Below the pieces are notes generated by a model. That model was not told where the DNA came from, made no database searches, and saw nothing but the letters and a program-made list of their open reading frames with translations. The translations under genes were made by a program, and so were the position numbers. DNA of 64,000 nt. It comes from Marinicellulosiphila megalodicopiae (GTDB taxonomy: Bacteria > Pseudomonadota > Gammaproteobacteria > Pseudomonadales > Natronospirillaceae). Positions 17,616 to 26,335 of this stretch are shown piece after piece (position 1 is the stretch's first letter; each line of letters opens with the position of its first letter). Location of the stretch: NCBI RefSeq assembly GCF_045862395.1, contig NZ_AP023087.1, positions 3,658,001 through 3,722,000 of the forward strand, read 5' to 3'.

Positions 17616-18509
17616 GTGAAACGCAAACCTAATTTCAAACAAACCATCAATGCCTATTACCTGATAGCGTTCTTTTATTTTATTGCTTACTCTCCTTTAG
17701 TTGCCCAAAAAACACTCGCGAAATTCATTGCTTTTTTGTCTTGGCACCTAATCAAATCCCGAAGGAAAATTGCTCTTCGAAATATTGAAATCTGCTTCAC
17801 AAAATTAAACAAAAGCGAACAAATCAAATTAGCCAAACGCACTTTTTACACCAATGTACTTGGTTATTTTCAAACCGCCAGCGCATGGTGTCGCCCAACA
17901 TCAACCTTCAAAAATTCAGTAACCTTTACTAACTTAGATATTTTAAACCAAGCAATCGAAGCAAAAGAAGGCGTATTATTAGTTGGCGGGCATTTTACAA
18001 TTTTAGATCTTGCCGGATCGCTTTTGAGTAATGTCACTAAATATCACACAGTGCATCGCCATCATAACAATCCAATTCTTAACCAATTCATGATTAAATC
18101 AAGAAGTAAATTTACCCAGTCTTGCATTGATCGCAAAAATGTAAAAAGCATGATTCGAACATTAAAACAAAATCAGGTTATGTGGTATGCACCGGATCAA
18201 GATTACGGTCGAAAAGACAGTATTTTTGTTCCATTTTTTAATACACAAACTGCAACCATTACCGCGACCTCACGTTTAGCTAAAATATCAAACGCTCAAG
18301 TTCTATTCACATCCTATTTTGAAGTCAGTCATGGTAAATATGAAATTCGATTTTTTAAACCAGAAAATTTTCCAAGTGCAAATGATGAACAAGACGCTTT
18401 AATTTACAACAAATGGCTCCAGTCAGAAATCGAACAATTCCCACCACAATACTTATGGTTACATAAGCGTTTTAAGACTCGCCCAGCTGGTGAAAAAACA
18501 CTCTATTAA
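17616..18509 (+). CDS. LpxL/HtrB-family lysophospholipid acyltransferase
   Basis: 297-residue member of the lipid A late-acyltransferase family acting at the inner membrane. There is an N-terminal hydrophobic anchor (about 12-45). The catalytic H-x4-D is visible as GHFTILDLAG at about 121-130. MWYAPDQDYGRKDSIFVPFF is the family's second conserved block, and YLWLHKRFKTRP closes the protein. It uses a GTG start with AAAGG upstream. Pseudomonas encodes a homologue in the same broad neighbourhood (glyQS-tag region). Acyl specificity cannot be predicted. Confidence 0.9.
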   Translation: MKRKPNFKQTINAYYLIAFFYFIAYSPLVAQKTLAKFIAFLSWHLIKSRRKIALRNIEICFTKLNKSEQIKLAKRTFYTNVLGYFQTASAWCRPTSTFKNSVTFTNLDILNQAIEAKEGVLLVGGHFTILDLAGSLLSNVTKYHTVHRHHNNPILNQFMIKSRSKFTQSCIDRKNVKSMIRTLKQNQVMWYAPDQDYGRKDSIFVPFFNTQTATITATSRLAKISNAQVLFTSYFEVSHGKYEIRFFKPENFPSANDEQDALIYNKWLQSEIEQFPPQYLWLHKRFKTRPAGEKTLY

Positions 18510-18573
18510 TTGGCTCACTTTATGATCAGCACTGCTTGCTTTTTAATCAATTTTCACCATGCCAATTCCTAAA

Positions 18574-18599
18574 AAAAAACTGTAAAAAAAAAGTTTTTT
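18574..18599 (+). terminator. A/T hairpin downstream of the LpxL-like gene
   Basis: AAAAAACT pairs with AGTTTTTT around a 10-base loop, and a T-run is part of the right arm. It is 65 bp after the acyltransferase stop and before the nrdA promoter, so it may end that transcript. The stem is A-T rich, hence weak. Confidence 0.45.
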
Positions 18600-18694
18600 C
18601 CACTTGATTTTTTACAATCTTTTACAAAAACAGCTTTATAAGTAAGCGAGTGCTAACATTCATTATTTTTTGATTTTTTTGGTAAAATTCCCTC

Positions 18695-18723
18695 TTGCAA
18701 CAATCCCCAATACACACTATCTT
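18695..18723 (+). promoter_or_regulatory. Candidate nrdA promoter
   Basis: TTGCAA (18695-18700), 17-base spacer, TATCTT (18718-18723). The -10 lies inside the first NrdR-like box, as expected for a repressor that blocks RNA polymerase. The mRNA leader to the nrdA ATG would be about 180 bases. Confidence 0.45.
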
Positions 18724-18759
18724 GTGCTCTCTTGATTTTCTAAACACAACATCTAGTGG
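18712..18759 (+). promoter_or_regulatory. Two NrdR-like operator boxes
   Basis: Box 1 is ACACACTATCTTGTGC (18712-18727) and box 2 is ACACAACATCTAGTGG (18744-18759). They share 12 of 16 positions, and their starts are 32 bp apart, about three helical turns, the classical pairing for the ATP-cone repressor NrdR upstream of ribonucleotide reductase genes. The known consensus is near ACACWATATMTWGTGT. Confidence 0.75.
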
Positions 18760-18909
18760 TTAGGTGAAAAAGCTCAACTTTTCTGTCAGTTCTTTTATTC
18801 ATTCACTTTTGAATAATATTTTCCTGTTTTTGAGCTATTTGCTACTGCAAGCGCACACGGATTGTTTCCATTTGCTTCGCACCCACAGAACATTACTAAT
18901 GGTCTTTTA

Positions 18910-21168
18910 ATGAACAAAAATCTTATTGTCACAAAACGAAATGGTGGCCAAGAACCCCTTGACCTCGATAAAATTCATCAAGTCGTCGATTGGGCCGCAG
19001 AAGGGCTTACCAATGTATCGGTATCTGAGGTGGAACTAAAAGCACATCTGCAATTTAACGATGGTATTAAAACAAGCGACATACATGAAACAATTATTAA
19101 ATCCGCAGCAGATTTAATCAGCGAAACCTGCCCAGATTATCAATATTTAGCAGCACGCTTAAACATTTTCCATTTACGCAAAAAAGCATTTGGCCAATTT
19201 GAACCGCCACATTTATATGCTCATGTAGCCAAAATGGTCGAGAAAAATTTATACGATTCAAGCTTGATGAAGGATTTTACTGAAGCTGAATACAATCAAA
19301 TGAACGATTTTATAGACCATCGTCGTGACTTAAATTTTTCTTATGCAGCCGTTAAACAATTAGAAGGTAAATATTTGGTACAAAACCGTGTTACCGGTGA
19401 TGTATTTGAGAGTCCTCAATTTTTATATGTATTAATTGGCGCGTGTTTATTTGCAAGCTACCCCGCTGATACAAGAATGGATTACATTCGTCGTTTTTAT
19501 GATGCGTCTTCAAATTTTAAAATTTCTTTACCTACGCCAATTATGGCAGGGGTTCGTACGCCAACTCGTCAATTTAGCTCATGCGTTTTAATTGAATCCG
19601 GTGATTCGTTAGACTCTATTAGCGCAACAACCGCAGCGGTCACGCGCTACGTATCACAACGTGCTGGTATTGGTATTAACGCTGGACGAATTCGTGCATT
19701 AGGCTCAAACATTCGTGGCGGCGATGCGTTCCATACAGGCTGCATTCCATTTTATAAATTGTTTCAAGCAGCCGTTAAAAGTTGTTCCCAAGGCGGCGTT
19801 CGCGGCGGTGCTGCTACAGTATTTTACCCGTTATGGCACTTAGAAGTTGAATCGTTATTAGTACTTAAAAATAACCGTGGCGTTGAAGAAAACCGCGTTC
19901 GTCACATGGATTACGGCGTACAGTTTAATAAACTAATGTACCAACGCTTAGTTGAAGGCGGTAATATCACTTTATTTAGCCCAAGTGATGTCCCAGGTTT
20001 ATACGATGCATTTTTTGAAGATCAAACCGTCTTTGAAGCATTGTACAAAAAGTATGAACAAGATTTAAACATTCGCAAAAAATCCATCAAAGCTGCCGAT
20101 TTATTTTCAATGTTTATGCAAGAGCGTGCTTCAACAGGGCGTATTTATGTGCAAAACGTCGATCACTGCAACACACATTCGCCATTTGATCCAAGCGTTG
20201 CGCCTATTCGCCAATCAAATTTATGTTTAGAGATTGCACTTCCAACTAAACCTTTAAAACATCTTCACGATGAAGAAGGTGAAATTGCATTATGTACTTT
20301 GGCAGCATTTAACCTAGGTGCGATTGATGCATTGGACGATCTAGAAGAATTATCCGATTTAATCGTACGTGCATTAGACAGCTTATTAAGCTACCAAAAC
20401 TATCCAGTAAAAGCCGCTGAAAAAGGCTCAATGGATCGACGTACTTTAGGTGTAGGTGTCATTAACTATGCATACTACTTAGCTAAAAATGGTATGAAGT
20501 ATTCAGATGGTTCTGCAAATAAATTAACGCATCAAACTTTTGAAGCGATTCAATATTATTTATTAAAAGCTTCTAATCAATTATCTCGTGAATTTGGTCC
20601 GTGTCGTGAATTTAAACAAACACGTTACGCACAAGGTATTTTACCAATTGATAATTACAAAAAAGATTTAGATAATATTTGTAATGAACCATTATTGTTA
20701 GATTGGGAAACATTACGCAAAGACATTCAAAAAGATGGCTTACGTAATTCCACATTAACTGCGCTTATGCCTTCTGAAACATCATCACAAATCAGTAATG
20801 CAACAAACGGAATTGAACCACCACGTGGTTTTGTTTCTGTTAAAGCATCTAAAGATGGTATTTTAAAACAAGTGGTTCCTGAATACTTAAAATACAAAAA
20901 CAATTATGAATTGTTATGGAATATCCCAGATAATAACGGGTATTTACACTTAGTTGGCATCATGCAAAAATTTGTGGACCAAGCGATTTCTGCTAACACA
21001 AACTACGATCCAAATAAATTTAACGATCGACGCGTTCCAATGAAAGTATTGTTAAAAGATTTAATGACTGCTTATAAATACGGTGTTAAAACTTTGTATT
21101 ACCACAACACACGTGATGGTGCTGGCGAACAAGAAGATGATTGCGCAGGCGGCGCATGCAAAATTTAA
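18910..21168 (+). CDS. nrdA: Class Ia ribonucleoside-diphosphate reductase, alpha subunit
   Basis: Reduces ribonucleoside diphosphates to deoxy forms. The ATG at 18910 gives MNKNLIVTKRNGG, aligning with the E. coli start; the open frame upstream (TTG at 18862) is not used. The 752 residues have an N-terminal ATP-cone (about 5-95) for overall activity control. The active-site cysteines are seen in RQFSSCVLIES, RQSNLCLEIALP and ALCTLAAFNLG. The radical-transfer pair Tyr-Tyr is in GVKTLYYHNTRDG, and the redox-shuttle tail is DDCAGGACKI. A long leader with NrdR-like boxes precedes the gene; nrdB and a ferredoxin gene follow. Confidence 0.98.
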   Translation: MNKNLIVTKRNGGQEPLDLDKIHQVVDWAAEGLTNVSVSEVELKAHLQFNDGIKTSDIHETIIKSAADLISETCPDYQYLAARLNIFHLRKKAFGQFEPPHLYAHVAKMVEKNLYDSSLMKDFTEAEYNQMNDFIDHRRDLNFSYAAVKQLEGKYLVQNRVTGDVFESPQFLYVLIGACLFASYPADTRMDYIRRFYDASSNFKISLPTPIMAGVRTPTRQFSSCVLIESGDSLDSISATTAAVTRYVSQRAGIGINAGRIRALGSNIRGGDAFHTGCIPFYKLFQAAVKSCSQGGVRGGAATVFYPLWHLEVESLLVLKNNRGVEENRVRHMDYGVQFNKLMYQRLVEGGNITLFSPSDVPGLYDAFFEDQTVFEALYKKYEQDLNIRKKSIKAADLFSMFMQERASTGRIYVQNVDHCNTHSPFDPSVAPIRQSNLCLEIALPTKPLKHLHDEEGEIALCTLAAFNLGAIDALDDLEELSDLIVRALDSLLSYQNYPVKAAEKGSMDRRTLGVGVINYAYYLAKNGMKYSDGSANKLTHQTFEAIQYYLLKASNQLSREFGPCREFKQTRYAQGILPIDNYKKDLDNICNEPLLLDWETLRKDIQKDGLRNSTLTALMPSETSSQISNATNGIEPPRGFVSVKASKDGILKQVVPEYLKYKNNYELLWNIPDNNGYLHLVGIMQKFVDQAISANTNYDPNKFNDRRVPMKVLLKDLMTAYKYGVKTLYYHNTRDGAGEQEDDCAGGACKI

Positions 21169-21187
21169 ATTAACTATTCAGAACAAA

Positions 21188-21219
21188 CGTAGCTATTGAA
21201 TGTGTATTTAATAGCTACG
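21188..21219 (+). promoter_or_regulatory. Intercistronic hairpin between nrdA and nrdB
   Basis: CGTAGCTATT (21188-21197) and AATAGCTACG (21210-21219) form a perfect 10-bp stem with a 12-base loop. There is no T-run, so it is more likely a processing or mRNA-stabilising element, or a partial attenuator, than a full terminator. It ends 18 bp before the nrdB ATG and so spans much of the 69-bp gap. Confidence 0.75.
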
Positions 21220-21237
21220 ATTTAGAGATTAAAAATA

Positions 21238-22368
21238 ATGGCATACGAAACCTTTAACCGTGAAAAAATTAATGCATTAGAACAGCCAATGTTTTTTGGC
21301 CGCAACGTCAATGTTTCACGTTATGATCAACAAAAATACCCAATTTTCGAATCATTAATTGAAAAACAACTTTCATTTTTTTGGCGTCCAGAAGAAGTCG
21401 ATTTATCAACAGATCGCTCTGATTTTGCAGATTTACCTGATCATGAGAAACACATTTTCATTAGCAATTTAAAATACCAAACCCTTTTAGATTCTGTGCA
21501 AGGTCGCTCACCTAACGTCGCGTTTTTACCGATTGTTTCGTTACCAGAATTAGAAACATGGATTGAAACATGGGCATTTAGTGAAACCATTCACTCTCGC
21601 TCATACACCCACATTATTCGTAACACGATGCCAAACCCTACAGAAGTGTTTGATAGCATCACAGAAAACGATGAAATTGTAGAGCGTGCAAAAAGTGTGA
21701 CTGAGCATTACGATGCTTTAATTCAAGAAATTGAAATTTTCCACACATTAGGTTTAGGCACTCATCAAGTTAAAGGCAAAAGTGTTGAAGTATCGATGCG
21801 TTCTTTGAAAAAGAAATTGTACCTAACTATGGTTTCAGTAAACGTATTAGAAGCGGTGCGTTTTTATGTGAGTTTTGCATGCTCATTTGCTTTTGCAGAA
21901 CGCGCAAAAATGGAAGGCAACGCAAAAATAATTAAATTAATTGCTCGTGATGAAGCATTACATCTAACCGGCACACAACATATTTTACAGCATATGGCAG
22001 CAGGCAGAGACGATCCAGAAATGGCCGAAATTGCTAAAGAGTGCCAAGGTGATGTAGTGAGCATTTTCATGCAAGCTGCCAAACAAGAAAAACAATGGGC
22101 AAAGTATTTATTTAAAGATGGATCAATGATCGGTCTCAACCAAGATATTTTAGCCCAATATGTAGAGTATATTTCTGACTTACGTTTAAAAGCCATTGGA
22201 TTCGATCCAGTTTTCGGCGCAACATCCAACCCACTTCCGTGGATGGATGCATGGTTAGTAAGCGACAATGTTCAAGTTGCACCTCAAGAATCTGAAATTT
22301 CAAGTTACCTAGTTGGCGCAATTGACTCTGAGTTAGACGACAGTGATTTTGGTGATTTTGACCTTTAA
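21238..22368 (+). CDS. nrdB: Class Ia ribonucleoside-diphosphate reductase, beta subunit
   Basis: Carries the di-iron/tyrosyl radical cofactor for NrdA. At 376 residues it has the same length as E. coli NrdB. Ligand regions are seen: WRPEEVDLSTDRSDF (Asp), ETWAFSETIHSRSYTHI, which contains Glu, His and the radical Tyr of SRSYTHI, VLEAVRFYVSF (Glu), and ARDEALHLTGTQH (Glu and His). The C-terminal tail ends DSDFGDFDL, the acidic segment that docks on NrdA. A terminator hairpin follows 7 bp after the stop, but a ferredoxin gene lies just beyond it. Confidence 0.98.
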   Translation: MAYETFNREKINALEQPMFFGRNVNVSRYDQQKYPIFESLIEKQLSFFWRPEEVDLSTDRSDFADLPDHEKHIFISNLKYQTLLDSVQGRSPNVAFLPIVSLPELETWIETWAFSETIHSRSYTHIIRNTMPNPTEVFDSITENDEIVERAKSVTEHYDALIQEIEIFHTLGLGTHQVKGKSVEVSMRSLKKKLYLTMVSVNVLEAVRFYVSFACSFAFAERAKMEGNAKIIKLIARDEALHLTGTQHILQHMAAGRDDPEMAEIAKECQGDVVSIFMQAAKQEKQWAKYLFKDGSMIGLNQDILAQYVEYISDLRLKAIGFDPVFGATSNPLPWMDAWLVSDNVQVAPQESEISSYLVGAIDSELDDSDFGDFDL

Positions 22369-22375
22369 TTAATTC

Positions 22376-22395
22376 AAGGCCAGTTAGCTGGCCTT
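22376..22395 (+). terminator. Hairpin after nrdB
   Basis: AAGGCCAG, loop TTAG, CTGGCCTT: a perfect 8-bp stem followed by a short T-rich stretch. It probably reduces rather than abolishes readthrough into the ferredoxin gene, giving more nrdAB than ferredoxin mRNA. Confidence 0.75.
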
Positions 22396-22415
22396 TATAT
22401 TCCCCCTCCTCTTTT

Positions 22416-22889
22416 ATGTCCAAAAAAAGCAGTAAATTAATCGATCCGAATCAACTGGACTTTTTTTTAGTTGGTTTGGCCGATGATACTCCCGCGTTTG
22501 AACTAACGGGAAATCCTGACACCCCTATTTCCTATGATGCTATAGAAGAACAAAATGAATTTTTGTTTTTTCTCGAAGATGCAGAAGCACCACGCGAAGA
22601 AGTACAACTTGATTTAACTTCATTTGAAAAACCCATTCACTATATTGAAGTAGATGGCATTGATTCAAAAATTAAATTCCAAAAAGCAAATAACTTACTA
22701 GAAAGTTTAGAAGCAAAAGGTATACATGTATCATATCAATGCAGAGAAGGTTATTGCGGAAGTTGCCGCACTGATTTAGTTGAAGGCGAAGTTGCTTATT
22801 TAACTCACCCACTAGCATGGATCAACGAAGGTGAAATCTTACCCTGTTGTTGTGTACCAAGAACCAACATTAAATTAAAAGTAAATTAA
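22416..22889 (+). CDS. YfaE-like [2Fe-2S] ferredoxin with N-terminal extension
   Basis: The C-terminal half (about 72-157) is a plant-type [2Fe-2S] ferredoxin closely similar to YfaE, which maintains the NrdB di-iron/radical cofactor. It has C-x4-C-x2-C at Cys 109, 114 and 117 (YQCREGYCGSCRTD) and the LPCCCVP cluster at 144-146. YfaE has about 84 residues; this protein has 157 because of an acidic extension of about 70 residues starting MSKKSSKLIDPNQLDFF. No in-frame Met lies between residue 1 and the ferredoxin domain, so the extension is real. Its position after nrdAB fits a service role for NrdB. Confidence 0.9.
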   Translation: MSKKSSKLIDPNQLDFFLVGLADDTPAFELTGNPDTPISYDAIEEQNEFLFFLEDAEAPREEVQLDLTSFEKPIHYIEVDGIDSKIKFQKANNLLESLEAKGIHVSYQCREGYCGSCRTDLVEGEVAYLTHPLAWINEGEILPCCCVPRTNIKLKVN

Positions 22890-22890
22890 T

Positions 22891-23223
22891 ATGCCGATTA
22901 TATTTAAAGAATCCAAAGACACTCAAATTGAAGATGAATTCAAAGATGGCATGGATAAATTATTTTTTGAATACCCTTTAAAAGATTTTGATTGCTCACA
23001 AAACACCTATTGGGTTTATGGGATTTTTAATGAACGAATAGTGGGTGCGATGTTAGTTGAAACAATTAACAAGCAACAGGTTTTAGCGCATTATTTGGCA
23101 GTAAGAAAAGCCACGCAAAATCGAGGCGTAGGAAGAGAAATCATTAATCGTTGGTCAAAAATAAACAATATTGAAGTGCGTTATTCTGAAAAACTAAAAA
23201 TGGTGATTGGCGAATTTCGTTAA
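22891..23223 (+). CDS. Small GNAT-like acetyltransferase
   Basis: 110 residues beginning one base after the ferredoxin stop. The core VGAMLVETINKQQVLAHYLAVRKATQNRGVGREII contains a GNAT beta4-beta5 region and the acetyl-CoA loop QNRGVG. It lacks the longer C-terminal part of typical GNATs, so it is a minimal version. Tail-to-tail with cbiD, the two stop codons overlap in TTAA. The substrate is unknown; the position suggests co-transcription with the ferredoxin. Confidence 0.75.
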   Translation: MPIIFKESKDTQIEDEFKDGMDKLFFEYPLKDFDCSQNTYWVYGIFNERIVGAMLVETINKQQVLAHYLAVRKATQNRGVGREIINRWSKINNIEVRYSEKLKMVIGEFR

Positions 23224-24314
23224 ATGATCTGACCTTTACGATTCACAAGCATCACATCTAAATTCATATTCGGTAATTTTGCACGAGTTTTAATGGTTTC
23301 GCTCACCAATAATCGAATTTGAGCGGGCAAGTCTAAATCATGCTCTATGGCCAAATTTAATACTTCGATACTCGTATTGGCTTGTTTTACTTTTTCAATA
23401 ATTAAATCACTTGCACCCAGCAAAGCCATTTGCTCGCTTAAAAATTCAAAATCCATTTTACTTTTTGAACTGTGTAAATCTAAATGCCCTTGAGCTAATT
23501 TACAAAATTTGCCAAACCCACCACAAAAGGTAATTTTTTCAAATGAGAAATGTTTAAGATACTTAATACCCGCCCCTGCAAAATCTCCCATTTCAATAAT
23601 CGCCATTTCAGCTAATTGATGACGATCTTTTAATGCTTGTTCTGATTGATTTCCCGTTGCAAACCCAATGTGTTTAACGCCATTTGCAGACCCTACATCC
23701 ATGCCTTGATGAATTGACGCTATATAAGCAGCACAAGAAAAAGGACGCACAATACCGGTTGTGCCTAAAATGGATAACCCGCCTAAAATGCCAAGTCTGG
23801 GGTTCATGGTTTTTAATGCGATAGTTTCGCCATCTTTAATGCTAACGGTTACTTTAAATCCATTTTTATAATGGGCTTGTTTTGCGATAAGCATTAAATG
23901 TTCAATGATCATTTTACGAGGAACAGGATTAATAGCCGGCTCACCAATATCCAACGCTAAGCCTGTTTTTGTTACTGTCCCAACGCCCTTTCCTGCAACA
24001 AACTCAACACCCATATTGTCAACTAACGACACTTCAACGCTTAAAAAAGCACCATGAGTGGCATCGGGGTCGTCACCTGCGTCTTTTATTGTGGTGGCCC
24101 TAGCTGATTGAGTGTCTTTATTTAACTTCAAATCAATAACGGGTATTTCCACTACTTTGCCCTTTGGCAAAGTAATGCTGACTAATTGATCTTTTAAATC
24201 ATCGGATAAATTTAACAACAAGCGCGCAGACATTAACGCACAGGCCGTTGCACAACTGCCTGTGGTGAGTCCTGTTTTTAATTCTTTGGGCTGTTCGCTA
24301 CTTTCTGGCCACAT
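23220..24314 (-). CDS. cbiD: Cobalt-precorrin-5B C(1)-methyltransferase-like protein CbiD
   Basis: CbiD methylates C1 of cobalt-precorrin-5B in anaerobic cobalamin synthesis. The 364 residues show KTGLTTGSCATACALMSARLLL at the N terminus, TLPKGK, DAGDDPDATHGAF, GVGTVTKTGLALDIGEPAINPVPRKMI, LGILGGLSILGTTGIVRPFS and GNQSEQALK, all typical of the family. No other cbi/cob gene is in the window. The gene lies 9 bp after the acyltransferase and may be the last gene of the GH3-permease operon. Confidence 0.93.
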   Translation of the reverse strand: MWPESSEQPKELKTGLTTGSCATACALMSARLLLNLSDDLKDQLVSITLPKGKVVEIPVIDLKLNKDTQSARATTIKDAGDDPDATHGAFLSVEVSLVDNMGVEFVAGKGVGTVTKTGLALDIGEPAINPVPRKMIIEHLMLIAKQAHYKNGFKVTVSIKDGETIALKTMNPRLGILGGLSILGTTGIVRPFSCAAYIASIHQGMDVGSANGVKHIGFATGNQSEQALKDRHQLAEMAIIEMGDFAGAGIKYLKHFSFEKITFCGGFGKFCKLAQGHLDLHSSKSKMDFEFLSEQMALLGASDLIIEKVKQANTSIEVLNLAIEHDLDLPAQIRLLVSETIKTRAKLPNMNLDVMLVNRKGQII

Positions 24315-24323
24315 ATAATTGGA

Positions 24324-25490
24324 TCAGTTAAATGATTGCGACCATTTTTGCACAGGTCGCTCAATTAAGTAAAACGACAATGTAGCGATAATGTAAGAAA
24401 AAATAACCGTTAGCGTCGATGCCATAAAAAAGACTGATAAATGCTCAGTTTCAAACACACCATAACTTTCATACAAAAAGGTTTGAATTAACTCAATAAT
24501 CAAAAAATGCCACACATACAAACCAAACGAAATCTTGGCAGTGAACGCAAAAAAGCGATTATCTAATATTCTGGCAGCATGTTTAGTAAACGGTAAACAA
24601 ATCAAGGTTATCCCAATTAACATTGGAAAAAACGGCCAGTAATAAGGGATATTCAAAAAGGTATCATAGCGTTGAAAATACACATAAATGACAAAGGCAA
24701 ACCAATTAAACAATATAAAATAATCAAAACCTTTATCAGAAGTTTGTTTTTTATCAATTAAATACACTAATAAAGCTGACGCGACTATACCAAAGAAAAA
24801 ATGCGAAAATAAACTCATAGGGTTGTATCCTGGCATCCAAATTAATGCGCCACCTGTTAATCCATGCTGCCAGCCTCGCCCTTCATTAATGATTGGCATA
24901 AATTTATAGATACAAACATGAATCATAATTGTTAAACAAAATATAAATAACAAATAATATAACGCATCTGTAAACGGTCTATTTTTTAAGAACCTAAACA
25001 GACCAAGCATCACCAAAAATAATAACACATAGGAAAACACTTCAAATCCAATAGACCATAACGGCCCATTAACATCAGCTGGAAATAACGTTACATAATG
25101 AAATTCGTTTAAAAATAATAAACCTGAAATGTATCGCACGATTAACTGTGTATCTAACGTTGAATCAAACACCATAAAAGACAACACAAACGTTGCGGTT
25201 AAACTCAAGTAAAAACCAGGGGCAATTCGAGCGAATCGTCTTAAAAAATACACACCGGTTTTAGGCATTTGTGTTTGATTAATATGCGCCTTCCAAAAAG
25301 GGTAGGATAACAACGCGCCACTTAAAACAAAAAACATGCTCACCCCAATATTGCTTTGAAAACCCAATTCAATAAACGGAGCCAGCCAATCTGGAGTGTG
25401 CATGGGATTCATGCGCTGTGAAATATGATGTAAAATAATCATTAAACATGCAATGGCACGTACGCCATCAAAACCTATTAATTTATTCAT
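24324..25490 (-). CDS. OafA/YrhL-type membrane acyltransferase (acyltransferase family 3)
   Basis: 388 residues with about ten membrane helices. The N terminus MNKLIGFDGVRAIACLMIILHHIS carries the family's Arg and the His in helix 1; LRRFARIAPGFYLSL is the second conserved R-R-x-x-R-x-x-P region, and WSIGFEVFSY the third. Such enzymes O-acetylate or otherwise acylate sugars of surface or secreted glycans. It is encoded 5 bp after the second permease gene on the same strand, so the acceptor is plausibly linked to the sugar handled by that system (inference). Confidence 0.92.
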   Translation of the reverse strand: MNKLIGFDGVRAIACLMIILHHISQRMNPMHTPDWLAPFIELGFQSNIGVSMFFVLSGALLSYPFWKAHINQTQMPKTGVYFLRRFARIAPGFYLSLTATFVLSFMVFDSTLDTQLIVRYISGLLFLNEFHYVTLFPADVNGPLWSIGFEVFSYVLLFLVMLGLFRFLKNRPFTDALYYLLFIFCLTIMIHVCIYKFMPIINEGRGWQHGLTGGALIWMPGYNPMSLFSHFFFGIVASALLVYLIDKKQTSDKGFDYFILFNWFAFVIYVYFQRYDTFLNIPYYWPFFPMLIGITLICLPFTKHAARILDNRFFAFTAKISFGLYVWHFLIIELIQTFLYESYGVFETEHLSVFFMASTLTVIFSYIIATLSFYLIERPVQKWSQSFN

Positions 25491-25495
25491 AATAT

Positions 25496-26335
25496 TTACT
25501 CTTGTGAAATCATATCAGCGTTAATGAATTTAAGAATGAATCTTGATAACAATGCCAAAATGATAATAGGCACGATCACTAGGATATTCATCAACATCAA
25601 TGATCCATTGGTAACTGGGCCAAAAGGTGCGTCACCTGCAACAATGGTATGAGCAAGGCCGCGCTCAATGGGATCTCCTACAAAAAACTGACTAATACTG
25701 TAACTATTCCAAATGATTGCAAATTGACTAAGAGCAACAATGGCAATTACAGGATACAACATCGGTAAAACTAATCTTAAAAAGATTCGGCCTTCTTTGG
25801 CACCTTCTATTCTCGCCGCTTCTAACATTTCTTTATTTAATACACTTTCTAAATATTGCTTGATCACAAACACACCAAACGCAGGAATTAAGACAGGCAG
25901 TAATGTACTAAAGCTTCTTGCTGTAAAAAATGAGATAACGGGTACTTGAGTTAAAAAACTTAAATATTGCTCGGCTAATTTTAATGTTAAAAACAATGGC
26001 ACCACATTCACAATAAACGGAATCATCATAATGATCACAAGTAAAATCATCACGGTTAATTTAAAACGGAATTCATAAACCGCTAATGCATAAGCCGTTA
26101 AAGTAGCAACGGTACATCCAACCAAGGTACCAATAATGGACACTTTAAAACTTACCAATACGGCATTAAATCTAATTTTACTAAATTGTAAGGACACATA
26201 AGTAGACTGCCAACGATCCCAATCTAAAAAAGGTTCCAAATATTTAAAAAAGGGACTGACGACCATATAAGCGATAATCGCCATAAAAAAAGTAGCATAA
26301 CATTTAAGTAACCAATTTCTAATTACATAACTCAT
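25496..26335 (-). CDS. Sugar-type ABC transporter permease (MalG-like)
   Basis: 279 residues, six predicted membrane helices, with the cytoplasmic EAA loop LEAARIEGAKEGRIFLRLVLPML at about 172-194, which would contact an ATPase. The order TM1, large periplasmic loop, five-helix core fits the MalG/CUT1 subfamily. It overlaps the preceding permease gene by 4 bp. No ATP-binding protein and no ordinary solute-binding protein gene is nearby, so the ATPase must be supplied from elsewhere if the system works. Confidence 0.92.
   Translation of the reverse strand: MSYVIRNWLLKCYATFFMAIIAYMVVSPFFKYLEPFLDWDRWQSTYVSLQFSKIRFNAVLVSFKVSIIGTLVGCTVATLTAYALAVYEFRFKLTVMILLVIIMMIPFIVNVVPLFLTLKLAEQYLSFLTQVPVISFFTARSFSTLLPVLIPAFGVFVIKQYLESVLNKEMLEAARIEGAKEGRIFLRLVLPMLYPVIAIVALSQFAIIWNSYSISQFFVGDPIERGLAHTIVAGDAPFGPVTNGSLMLMNILVIVPIIILALLSRFILKFINADMISQE

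Noticed and set aside
18862..18909. Upstream in-frame extension of nrdA starting with TTG (16 codons).
   Set aside because: The ATG at 18910 aligns with the E. coli NrdA start; the extension has no family similarity.
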